DNA from: Deltaproteobacteria bacterium
GTDB taxonomy: Bacteria; Desulfobacterota; Syntrophia; Syntrophales; UBA5619
Direction of reading: 5' to 3'
Length of the DNA stretch: 41,063 nt
Assembly: GCA_026388365.1 (NCBI GenBank)
Contig: JAPLJW010000342.1
Coordinates: 1 to 41,063, forward strand
Shown here: positions 1-7,494 of the stretch, piece by piece
Layout of the letters: each line of letters begins with the position of its first letter
How positions within the stretch are numbered: the stretch's first letter is position 1
Made by a program: the position numbers and the translations under genes
The notes under the pieces: generated by a model
What the model saw: the letters and a program-made list of their open reading frames with translations, nothing else
What the model was told of the DNA's origin: nothing
The model's database searches: none

Positions 1-408
1 GGGGGAAGGATGATCGACCGGATTGGGAGACTCCGTCTGATACCGGTTGACTTTATGCTTGCCCCAGTGAATGCCGCAGGTGGGGCTGTTTTCCAACCCC
101 AGAAAGCAGGTTAAGCGGTATTTGTTCTTAATGAATTCCCTAACCATCAACAAGGGGGTTTTTAACAGGTCCTTGCAATGGTCCCGGAAAAAAATACTAT
201 CATACTGTTGCCTGCCCTGGGGATTGCGCATCAGCCCCATGGCCGTCGTCTCCGGACAGAGATACTGGATGATTCCCACCTTTTTCTCCATAAGGTAGTC
301 CACGATCTGTTGAGACAACGGAAAATTCTGCCCCAATATATGGACGCGGCAATAAGGATTGACCAGGCACTGCGCAATCAGAATGATTTTTTTGTCTTTT
401 TTGCTGAT
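1..408 (-). CDS. DUF523-like cysteine-motif protein, C-terminus cut by the window edge
   Basis: The reverse strand is open from about 408 to the window edge. The translation has an early CLVNPYCR motif, a central CPET motif followed by GLMRNPQGR, and a late SPTCGIHWG motif. This spacing of conserved cysteines resembles the DUF523 / 2-thiouracil desulfurase group of small proteins; the function here is unknown. No ATG, GTG or TTG lies between the upstream in-frame stop (TGA at 427-425) and the first cysteine motif. A strong Shine-Dalgarno (AGGAGGAGGT, 424-415) stands six bases before an ATC codon at 408-406, which is the best-placed start. The gene lies about 215 bp downstream of uvsE on the same strand. 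Family assignment is moderate; coding status is well supported by the motifs. Confidence 0.6.
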   Translation of the reverse strand, partial: MSKKDKKIILIAQCLVNPYCRVHILGQNFPLSQQIVDYLMEKKVGIIQYLCPETTAMGLMRNPQGRQQYDSIFFRDHCKDLLKTPLLMVREFIKNKYRLTCFLGLENSPTCGIHWGKHKVNRYQTESPNPVDHPSP

Positions 409-569
409 GTCCTTACCTCCTCCTCACTCCTAAAACCGGTTCTGCTTTATGTATGCCTCGACATCGAACTTCGACCTCCACCCGCCATAACTCATAAAAC
501 TTGTTGTGATTGATAACATATGGGCGGTAACCAATCTAAGTGTAAGGGATAACATGCCGTGGGTCAATA

Positions 570-598
570 GAAATTTAACCGCATGAAATTTAACCGCA
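570..598. repeat. Short tandem direct repeat
   Basis: GAAATTTAACCGCA occurs at 570-583 and again at 585-598, a 15-bp period. It lies between the end of uvsE (623) and the start of the leftmost gene. It could be a double operator site or simple slippage; nothing else supports a function. Confidence 0.5.
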
Positions 599-622
599 AT
601 CTATGGCTCATGACGCGGATTT

Positions 623-1543
623 TCATGGAACGGGTGCATCGGGTCGGCCTTTCAGTTCAGCCATCAGCCAGATTACCGCCAACTCCTTCGCCTTGGCCTC
701 CACATCCACCGTCATCTCCCGTCCCAGCCAGCATGCAGGAAAATCAGCCGGATCGATATAATCGGCGTGTGGTTTAGGATCACCCCTCTGCCACCCATTG
801 CGGGGCGAGGAGATGTGACAGTATGGCTCCCGTCCGACAGCCTGCCAGCTTTTTCCCGCCAGCGTCGTCGCCTGGTCAACAGACAGGCCATCCGGAAGGC
901 AGCGATGATGGTGGACATCATACACCAGAGGAATCGAAAGACGTTCACAGAAGGACAACAGATCCCTTGGGGTATAGCTGACATCATCATTTTCGAGAGT
1001 CAGCCTTTTTCTGACGGCAACCGACAGATCAGGCAAAACATCATTCAAGCGCTGCAATGCGTGGAATTTATCCCCATACACGCCACCAGCATGAATATTG
1101 ATCACGTCCGCCCCCACCGCCTCGGCAAGCATCCCGTGATATTCGAGTTCACGAATTGAATTCTCGACCACCTGCAAATGGGGTGATGACATTACGACAA
1201 ACTGATCGGGGTGGAAACTGAGACGGATATCATACTGACGGGCCAATATGCGGGTTTCCTCCATTTTTTGCCTGATTTTCTCCCCATCCGGCAGATCTTC
1301 TAACCGGTAACCAACATCCGGATGCGTCATGCGCGGGAAAAGCGGCGACATAATCCTGAAAGCCCCAATGTTCAAACGATGGACGGCTTCAAGCGCCAGA
1401 TAAAGGTTACTCGCGTTGTGGAAGCAAATTTCAGAGAGGTTCTGCAGTTGCCGGTCTCGCTGAAGCGACAGCAATCTTTTCGCAGTCGTTGTGCGAAACG
1501 AAACGGGTTCTTTCTTAAACAGGCAGCAGAGGCCAAAGCGCAT
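623..1543 (-). CDS. uvsE: UV-damage endonuclease UvsE (UVDE)
   Basis: This 306-residue protein has the UVDE TIM-barrel pattern. The family cleaves DNA 5' of UV photoproducts as an alternative to nucleotide excision repair. Metal-site segments are visible in order: SFHPDQFV (His111), HAGG (His151), LENDD (Glu184), YDVHHHR (Asp209 and His211-213), CHIS (His243) and DVEAKAKE (Glu282). The start is ATG at 1543 with GAGG about nine bases upstream. It is the third gene of a minus-strand run after the PNPOx-like and PEP-utilising genes, about 70 bp beyond the latter's stop, so co-transcription is likely. The length is normal for the family. Confidence 0.93.
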   Translation of the reverse strand: MRFGLCCLFKKEPVSFRTTTAKRLLSLQRDRQLQNLSEICFHNASNLYLALEAVHRLNIGAFRIMSPLFPRMTHPDVGYRLEDLPDGEKIRQKMEETRILARQYDIRLSFHPDQFVVMSSPHLQVVENSIRELEYHGMLAEAVGADVINIHAGGVYGDKFHALQRLNDVLPDLSVAVRKRLTLENDDVSYTPRDLLSFCERLSIPLVYDVHHHRCLPDGLSVDQATTLAGKSWQAVGREPYCHISSPRNGWQRGDPKPHADYIDPADFPACWLGREMTVDVEAKAKELAVIWLMAELKGRPDAPVP

Positions 1544-1612
1544 CGGACATCACCTCGCAGGGGACCATGACCATCATGGTCGACATCATGGACATTTGCG
1601 GGATCTTCAGGC

Positions 1613-3784
1613 TCATGCGTCATCTCTTTCAATTATAACGATGCCCAGATACCCATCCACGGTGATGATATCTCCTGTCCGGATCCGGCTGGTCGCGTCG
1701 GGTACGCCCGTTACGCAGGGGATCCCGTATTCCCTGGCGATGATGGAACCGTGTATGAGCATGCCACCCCTGCGTTCGACAATAGCCGCGGCGAGGGGGA
1801 CAACGAAGGTCATGGTCGGATCGACGGCGTCACAAACCATGACCTCGCCCGCCTTGAACCGAAATGCGTCCGCAGCGTCCATAATGATGCGCACGGTTCC
1901 GGTGGCAAGGCCCGGTCCAGCCGGTTGTCCGACAATCTGACGGGCTCGTGTCGAAAAGCCATTGGCTTCGGCGTTGGCGGTGAGCGGGGAATGTGTACGG
2001 GTCACTTCCCCGATAACGGATGCCACATCCCCGGACCATGCCGCGGGTCGCGGCGCGAAAGCACCCTGCTCCTTCCGGCGCCCCAACTCTTCCAGCGCCT
2101 TCACGAGTTGGGCTTTTACCCGCCCGATATACATGTTGTCGTTGTCCCGAAGCCTGTAGCTCGCCCGTCCAAGGTCGAGCTGCTCTTCTGCCTCCTGTCG
2201 CTTCTTGCCGGTAAAGTGAGAAAGAAAGACCTCTCTCCGGTCCTCCACTTCGGACCCGGTCCCGCGCTCCTCGAGCGGTTTTCGTCCGGCCAATTCCAGA
2301 ACAAAGGGGATCAATCTCTCGCCATACCGGGTGCCGTCCGGCAGCGATTCAAATAGGTCTCCGAATCTCATGATAAACACTTCGAGCCGCTCGCTGAAGG
2401 ATTCGGGAATGACGCCACGGCCGAGTGCGTCCCTGAGGGAGGCATCGATGCGCACAGTACTCGCCAAGTCCTCGAGTGCCCGGTTCCGCTCCAGACTGAC
2501 CATTTCCGTTGCTCCGAGCAGGTCCATGAACTCGAAGGGATCGCTCGGCCGGACGGCATCGTTGTATATCATCCCGAAGAGACGAATCCCGTGGGCCAGC
2601 GGGATGAAATCGTTCCGGTAGATGCCCTGCCATTTTTTGTAAATACGTGCGCGCTCTTCGATCTCGCTGACGAGCTCTGCCTCCTGCAGTGACACCAGGC
2701 TGCGGACAGCAAGGCGATCGGCATCGCGCAGCATCTTCGGAATAAGTTCCTCCTCGATCCGGCCGCGCAGGTCTTTGAGATTTTCGAAAGTCCGGTGAAG
2801 GCTCCGGTACCAGGGGCGCTGATCGTCGGTTGACGTCTCGCCGACAGTGGTGATAGGCCGCGACTGGAGCAGGAAAAGCCTATCACCGTCATATGTCCAC
2901 TCCATGTCCTGCGGCCTGCCGAAAATTGCCTCTCCGCGAAGCACCATGCGATGGACATCCTTTACCTCAGAATCAGCGAGTGGGGCTGACTGCATTTTGT
3001 CCGGCGGGAGAGGCTCAGTTTTCACGCCCTCCTCTGCCAGCAAGACAAAGCGGTCTCTCAACGGAGAATGGTGCGACACGATGCGGCCGCCGGCACGTTC
3101 GAGAATCCAGCGATCCGGTTCCACCTGGCCGCTTACCAGCCCCTCATTGAGCCCATAAACCGCCTCAACCACCGACTGGGCACGGTCGTTTGGATTGATT
3201 CCGAACACAACGCCCGAGCGATTCCCGGGTACGATCTCCTGCACCACCACCGCCATGGCGCTCCTCTCCACATCGAGCCCCAGTTCTCGCCGGTAAAGCA
3301 GCGCCGCATCGGACCAGAGGGATGCCCAGACGAGCCGGATGTGCTCGAGTAGCGCGTCCATCCCATGGATGTTGAGATATGAATCGTGGAGCCCCGCAAA
3401 GGAGGTCTTCGATGAGTCCTCACCCGGGGCAGACGAACGTACGGCTATTGCTCTGTCATCTGCGAACCCTGCGAGATCGTGTTTTAGCCTTACCGAAAGG
3501 CTCTCGGGCATCGGCGTTCTCAGGAACAGGTTCCGGATCCTGAGGGCGGTGTCCCATATCTCTTCCCAGCGCATGTCCTCGAACCGCTTGCGGTTGAGTT
3601 CCCGAAGAATCCTGACCCGGAGACCCGTGTCCGCTAAATAGCGGAGATAGGCCTCCGTCGTGATGCAGATGCCGGCAGGAACGGGCAGACCCTCTCTGGC
3701 CATCACGCACAGGGAAAACCCCTTGCCGCCGACCAACTCGCGCTGTTCATCGGCAACATCCTTGAATTCAATGGCAATGCTCAT
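1613..3784 (-). CDS. PEP synthase / rifampin-phosphotransferase-like enzyme
   Basis: This 723-residue protein starts with a PPDK/PEP-synthase ATP-grasp domain (about residues 1-320), including the GGKGFSL opening and a QDMEWTYDG...LFLLQSRPIT ending. A less conserved helical middle region follows. It ends with a PEP-utilising mobile domain (about 620-723) carrying the phosphohistidine motif around His678 (MLIHGSIIAREYGIP). The family moves phosphate from ATP or PEP through that histidine to pyruvate or another acceptor. The PEP/pyruvate TIM barrel of true PEP synthase is absent, so the acceptor is unknown; the layout is closer to rifampin phosphotransferases and orphan PEP-utilising proteins. 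Its ATG overlaps the stop of the upstream PNPOx-like gene by four bases, which points to translational coupling. Confidence 0.85.
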   Translation of the reverse strand: MSIAIEFKDVADEQRELVGGKGFSLCVMAREGLPVPAGICITTEAYLRYLADTGLRVRILRELNRKRFEDMRWEEIWDTALRIRNLFLRTPMPESLSVRLKHDLAGFADDRAIAVRSSAPGEDSSKTSFAGLHDSYLNIHGMDALLEHIRLVWASLWSDAALLYRRELGLDVERSAMAVVVQEIVPGNRSGVVFGINPNDRAQSVVEAVYGLNEGLVSGQVEPDRWILERAGGRIVSHHSPLRDRFVLLAEEGVKTEPLPPDKMQSAPLADSEVKDVHRMVLRGEAIFGRPQDMEWTYDGDRLFLLQSRPITTVGETSTDDQRPWYRSLHRTFENLKDLRGRIEEELIPKMLRDADRLAVRSLVSLQEAELVSEIEERARIYKKWQGIYRNDFIPLAHGIRLFGMIYNDAVRPSDPFEFMDLLGATEMVSLERNRALEDLASTVRIDASLRDALGRGVIPESFSERLEVFIMRFGDLFESLPDGTRYGERLIPFVLELAGRKPLEERGTGSEVEDRREVFLSHFTGKKRQEAEEQLDLGRASYRLRDNDNMYIGRVKAQLVKALEELGRRKEQGAFAPRPAAWSGDVASVIGEVTRTHSPLTANAEANGFSTRARQIVGQPAGPGLATGTVRIIMDAADAFRFKAGEVMVCDAVDPTMTFVVPLAAAIVERRGGMLIHGSIIAREYGIPCVTGVPDATSRIRTGDIITVDGYLGIVIIERDDA

Positions 3785-4233
3785 GGGGTTACCTGCAGCT
3801 CCATCACATCCTGGAAGCGGCGGACCAGGATGTACTTCTCGACATTCATACGGAACAGCGCGGTAGACGGTGAGGAGACGAACTCCTGCAGGTGCGGGTG
3901 CCGCGCTATGTATATGCCGCGTGCCTGCTCCGACTCAGTGCCCTTCAACTCCACGGCTTTGCCCAGTGCGGTCAAGGCCAGCGCGTGAAAGGGATCCGCC
4001 AGTCCATGCGAGCGGTTGTCCACGAGGAGTGCGATCTGCGACTCCTTCATCAGGTTGGCATACTTTCTCGTGGCCCTGGTTGTTGCAAACAGGATGTGCC
4101 TCAGATCATTGGAGGCGGCAAAGCATATAAGATTGCTGTACGGTTGATCGCCGGTTCTGGTCGATATCACGGCAACTCTTTGATCTTCAAGCAGTTCGTG
4201 CAACTGCCTCGGCAAATCATTCTCTTCATTCAT
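3781..4233 (-). CDS. Pyridoxamine 5'-phosphate oxidase-like FMN-binding protein
   Basis: This is a 150-residue split-barrel protein of the PNPOx-like/general stress group. It has the N-terminal strand VAVISTRTGDQPYSNLICF, a TRATRKYANL segment that in the family contacts the FMN phosphate, and a C-terminal RHPHLQEFV...FRMNVEKYILV region. I chose ATG at 4233 because GGAG stands six bases upstream; the longer reading begins at TTG 4245. The family binds flavin or heme and often reduces small molecules; the substrate is not predictable. It shares the stop/start overlap with the PEP-utilising gene downstream. A second, distantly similar protein lies at 11024-11461. Confidence 0.82.
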   Translation of the reverse strand: MNEENDLPRQLHELLEDQRVAVISTRTGDQPYSNLICFAASNDLRHILFATTRATRKYANLMKESQIALLVDNRSHGLADPFHALALTALGKAVELKGTESEQARGIYIARHPHLQEFVSSPSTALFRMNVEKYILVRRFQDVMELQVTP

Positions 4234-4475
4234 GGCCAACTCCAACTACCGGCGGAGGAAGCCGGGTATTGACAAAATTTTCTCTGTTTTCAACTTCGTG
4301 GCAAAGAGACGCCAGACCATGTATCACGCTTCCGCAAGCCCCTATCATACCGGCCTATCAATATCATGATTACCGAAAAAAAACATTACTGATAACCATT
4401 CGAAAGTGATAGAATCATATAACCGACAGACACCGAATACCATCACCATAAGCAGTGCGTTAGGAGGGCATGGAC

Positions 4476-5918
4476 ATGACACGACTCATCACCCGTAGAC
4501 TGGGTCGCACCGAACGGCAGGTGACGACGCTTGGCCTCGGCGGCCAGGCTTCAATCCAGTGGACTGCCGATGGAGTGGACCCCATCGCCATCATCGAAAA
4601 GGCCTACCGGCTTGGTGTCAACTATATGGACACATCAAACATTTACGGACCAAGCCAAAAAAACTTCGGCGCGGCCTTCCGCCGTCTTGGCCTCTCTCCG
4701 TCAGCGGCCAATTACGACCCTGCGGCCCGCAGGCGGATTTTTGTTGCCACAAAGACCCACATTCGCACGGCACGCCGCCCGGAGGGCGAACGCTTCCGCA
4801 CCGATTTCAGCGAAGGGATGCTGGACGACTTTCATGTCTCCACCGCTGTCGAGGATGTCCGCCGCTCCCTGAGCCTGATGTTCGGCGATGGGGAGGGGGG
4901 CTATCCGGACGGGGCCTACCTGGACAGTGTGCAGTTCCACAACATTAACACCATGGATGAAATTGACATGCTCTTTGAAGGCTTCGAAGACGCGCGACCG
5001 GAGCGGGATTGGATGGGCGCGCTCGCGGCGATGCTGGACCTCAGGGAAGGCACGAACAGGACCGGCTGTAATCCCAAGAAAGAAAAGCTCATCAACCACA
5101 TCGGTATTACCGGACATTGGAACTCGGCAGCACATATTTACGCCATCCAGCGGGACAGCCGTCGCGTCCTCGACACCTTGCTGGTTACAATGAATCCTAG
5201 CGACGGCAGGCATATGGCGCACCGATTCAACGCGGTCGCGGTAGCGGCGGCGGCCGACATGGGAGTGATCGGGATGAAGATCTTTGCCGACGCCGCCTAT
5301 TATCACAAGGCGGTGCAGTTCTCCGACAGCGCCGATCATGTCTATCACAAGGTGGGCTCTCCCGAACTGCCGAGCGCCGAGTTGATCCGGTATGCCCTTT
5401 CCGTTCAGGGGATAAGCACGATCATCGTTGGGATAGGCCATATCGACGACGATGCCGAACAGTGTCAACTCTCCCGAAACCTCGCCGACGCCCAGCTTGC
5501 AGAGCCGCTCGACGAAGTCGCGATGGCGGCCATCGAGGCCAGGCTGACCGCAGCGGGGAAGCATCGGGCGAACGATTACTTTCAGCGCAAAGCCATAGGC
5601 CTCACGCCGCCTCGCAATGTGGGCGTCGAACCCGACAGCTCCTCACAGCTCTTCGGTCGTTTGGCGGTCCGCGTCACGTGGGACACCTCTTACGCCGGGG
5701 CCGTTCCAATCGAGCGCTATGATGTGCTCCGCGATGGTGAGGCGGTAGGAAGCGTTCCGCACGCTCCACAGTTCACGATGCGGCGGTTTTGCTACGACGA
5801 TTTATTCCCCGAAGGCCGGCCATCGGGGAGCCACAGCTATAGCGTGCGGGCGATCGATGTCGCAGGCGCAAAGGCTGAAAGCATATCTTTTACGGTTGAT
5901 CCCGGGACGGAGCCATGA
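4476..5918 (+). CDS. Aldo/keto reductase with C-terminal Ig/FN3-like domain
   Basis: This 480-residue protein begins with a typical AKR opening (RRLGRTERQVTTLGLGG). The DTSNIYG segment follows, carrying the catalytic Asp and Tyr, then VATKTH with the catalytic-site Lys, and a QFHN strand. AKRs are NADPH-dependent carbonyl reductases or sugar dehydrogenases. Residues from about 375 onward form a predicted beta-rich extension (VRVTWDTSYAGAVPIERYDV ... SYSVRAIDVAG) that resembles a fibronectin-type III or Ig-like fold and is unusual in AKRs. Two ATGs are available: 4470 leaves only two bases after the Shine-Dalgarno GGAGG (4463-4467), whereas 4476 leaves eight, so I chose 4476. It is divergent from the PNPOx-like operon. 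The substrate is unknown. Confidence 0.85.
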   Translation: MTRLITRRLGRTERQVTTLGLGGQASIQWTADGVDPIAIIEKAYRLGVNYMDTSNIYGPSQKNFGAAFRRLGLSPSAANYDPAARRRIFVATKTHIRTARRPEGERFRTDFSEGMLDDFHVSTAVEDVRRSLSLMFGDGEGGYPDGAYLDSVQFHNINTMDEIDMLFEGFEDARPERDWMGALAAMLDLREGTNRTGCNPKKEKLINHIGITGHWNSAAHIYAIQRDSRRVLDTLLVTMNPSDGRHMAHRFNAVAVAAAADMGVIGMKIFADAAYYHKAVQFSDSADHVYHKVGSPELPSAELIRYALSVQGISTIIVGIGHIDDDAEQCQLSRNLADAQLAEPLDEVAMAAIEARLTAAGKHRANDYFQRKAIGLTPPRNVGVEPDSSSQLFGRLAVRVTWDTSYAGAVPIERYDVLRDGEAVGSVPHAPQFTMRRFCYDDLFPEGRPSGSHSYSVRAIDVAGAKAESISFTVDPGTEP

Positions 5919-6128
5919 TGGTAAGAATCAATACGAATGGATGACTGCCGTGAAAGCCGCCAACGCCCTTCAGATTCACCCCCGGGCGCGCCATGCTCAA
6001 GACCACGCCTTCGCCGAAACAGTAAACTCAGGTGTCAAGAAAATAATGCTACCTTTGAGAGGGTCGAACATATTATCCTGAAAGAGTTCTATCTGCTGTT
6101 CTTCCATAAGAAGATTTAACAACCCCTT

Positions 6129-6380
6129 CTGCGGACGGGGGAGCTGGTGAGCGAATGGGTAGCGGCTCTCAACGGCAAGGTTTCCCTCTCCACCCTGGCC
6201 GCCGCGGTACACCCCTATCCAACCCTTGCAGAGATTAGCAAGCGTGTGGCCGGCAACGTCTTGGCAGAAAAGATCTTTTCCGAACGGGTCAAAAAGACGC
6301 TCCGGTTTTTCTTCAGCCTCAAGGGGGCGTGCCTGTTGGGAATGAGCCGCGGGTTTGTTTACCAAGGAGCTTCGAAATAA
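6129..6380 (+). pseudogene. C-terminal remnant of a mercuric-reductase-like flavoprotein
   Basis: The translation contains GELVSEWVAALNGKVSL, then HPYPTLAEISKR and KTLRFFFSLKG. This is the dimerisation-domain ending of pyridine-nucleotide-disulfide oxidoreductases of the mercuric reductase/SidA-like group. Homology begins abruptly at about 6129, with an in-frame TAA at 6117, and no FAD-binding or redox-disulfide part lies upstream. A GTG at 6147 could in principle start a 77-residue product, but without the rest of the enzyme it would not be functional. I read it as the 3' end of a gene lost by deletion. Confidence 0.6.
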
Positions 6381-6442
6381 CCGACAAGCGGAATTCTCAA
6401 AGCTTTGGTCTGATTTTTAAAAGCAGGTCTGCCACCCACCCG

Positions 6443-7030
6443 CTAAAACTTGTTTTTGATCCAGCGGATCACCGCCCCCATGACGGGGATCTTCTCGTAG
6501 ACCGCTCCCGTGTCCCAGTAATCCTGATGGAAGATCACCTTGCCCTTGGCGTCGTACCGGACGTGGGACATGCCCACCGTCTGGATGGGGTCGTCAGGGC
6601 TGCGTTTCATGGTCAGGTGCATGACCCAGCGGAAATAGTAGTTGCCCTGATGAACGACCATCTCCTGGATGTCGAACGTGCAGCTCTGAACCCCCTCGGC
6701 GCTATTGAGAAAATAGGCCTCCATCGCTTCGATCCCCAAGACCTCCTTGAAACCGTCCCGAAAATAGGCGCCGTCCGCATACAGCCCGCGCAGCCCTTTC
6801 CGGATCACCTCTGAGGAAAAGACCTTGTAGAAATCCACGAAGCGCGCAACCGCCTCCTTCTCCAGTTCGGAGCCGGGCTGCAGGCTCCCGGCCTTCGCCG
6901 GGTCCGTTTCCGCCAGGAGCCGTTCATATCTAACCATATCGCCTCCTTCCTGCGCCCTGTGGGCGCATCCCCCCGCGATCAGAAGAACCATACACATCAA
7001 GACCGAGACGCCACTTCTGAAAAAAATCAT
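6443..7030 (-). CDS. SnoaL/NTF2-like lipoprotein
   Basis: This 195-residue protein begins with a lipoprotein signal (MIFFRSGVSV..., lipobox LIAGGC, lipidated Cys22). A single NTF2/SnoaL-like cone domain spans about 45-180, seen as a helical VARFVDFYKVFS segment, YFLNSAEGV, then beta strands such as YYFRWVMHLTMK. Proteins of this type regularly accompany COG2907-DUF1365-CFA operons, where they may bind a lipid or fatty acid; that role is inference from context. GAGGAG lies upstream of the ATG, and the start is four bases past the DUF1499 stop, so it is the last gene of this operon. Confidence 0.8.
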   Translation of the reverse strand: MIFFRSGVSVLMCMVLLIAGGCAHRAQEGGDMVRYERLLAETDPAKAGSLQPGSELEKEAVARFVDFYKVFSSEVIRKGLRGLYADGAYFRDGFKEVLGIEAMEAYFLNSAEGVQSCTFDIQEMVVHQGNYYFRWVMHLTMKRSPDDPIQTVGMSHVRYDAKGKVIFHQDYWDTGAVYEKIPVMGAVIRWIKNKF

Positions 7031-7034
7031 CTGC

Positions 7035-7484
7035 CTAACTCCTCTCTTTGTTGAGGGCGTCGAAACGCAAACGGATCTCCTCCACGCGTCTGCGGTTCAC
7101 CCCGAGATCTGAATATCCGACCCGGGACGCCGACCGCACCTGGATCGTCTTCGTCTCGCTGTCGAAAAGGAATTCCACATCGTCCACGAAGCGGAAGAGG
7201 GCGGAGGTGAACTCAGCGTGGAGATACCGCTCTTCGGCCGCGACGATGCGGGCCCGCTTCATCCCCGAAACCGCCTCGATCAGGAGTCCCCTGGCCTTCT
7301 CCGCCGTCCCCTCGTAGCGGAGGGGGTCGATGGCGTGTCTCGGGTCGGTGCTTTGCGAGGAGACGCAGTTGGGCGAGTCGGGGCACGCGGCAAGCCTGCC
7401 ACCGATCACCCCCATCTGGGAGTGGCGGTTTCCTGCACATCCGACCATCATCACCGCGAGGTAAAGCAGCCAGTATTTCGACAT
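7035..7484 (-). CDS. DUF1499 family lipoprotein
   Basis: This 149-residue protein begins MSKYWLLYLAVMMVGC, a lipoprotein signal with Cys16 as the likely lipidation site. The DUF1499 hallmark CPDSPNCVSSQ follows, and the domain continues to the end with RSASRVGYSDLGVNRRRVEEI. The biochemical function of DUF1499 is not established. The start at 7484 is supported by AGGAGGT immediately upstream; the same frame is open further upstream but that part overlaps the CFA gene. It lies 10 bp after the CFA fusion gene in the same operon. Confidence 0.82.
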   Translation of the reverse strand: MSKYWLLYLAVMMVGCAGNRHSQMGVIGGRLAACPDSPNCVSSQSTDPRHAIDPLRYEGTAEKARGLLIEAVSGMKRARIVAAEERYLHAEFTSALFRFVDDVEFLFDSETKTIQVRSASRVGYSDLGVNRRRVEEIRLRFDALNKERS

Positions 7485-7494
7485 CAGACCTCCT

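Noticed and set aside
1372..1632. Minus-strand frame with a His/Asp-rich HDVDHDGHG start overlapping uvsE
   Set aside because: It overlaps uvsE in another frame for most of its length and has no family pattern; the metal-binding look comes from a short repeated CAT/GAT stretch.
4701..5564. Long 287-codon minus-strand frame opposite the aldo/keto reductase
   Set aside because: It is antisense to clear AKR motifs, and its translation shows no family features; long antisense frames are common in GC-rich coding DNA.
5997..6365. 122-codon minus-strand frame in the region after the aldo/keto reductase
   Set aside because: It overlaps the plus-strand flavoprotein remnant, which has clear homology; the minus frame shows none.
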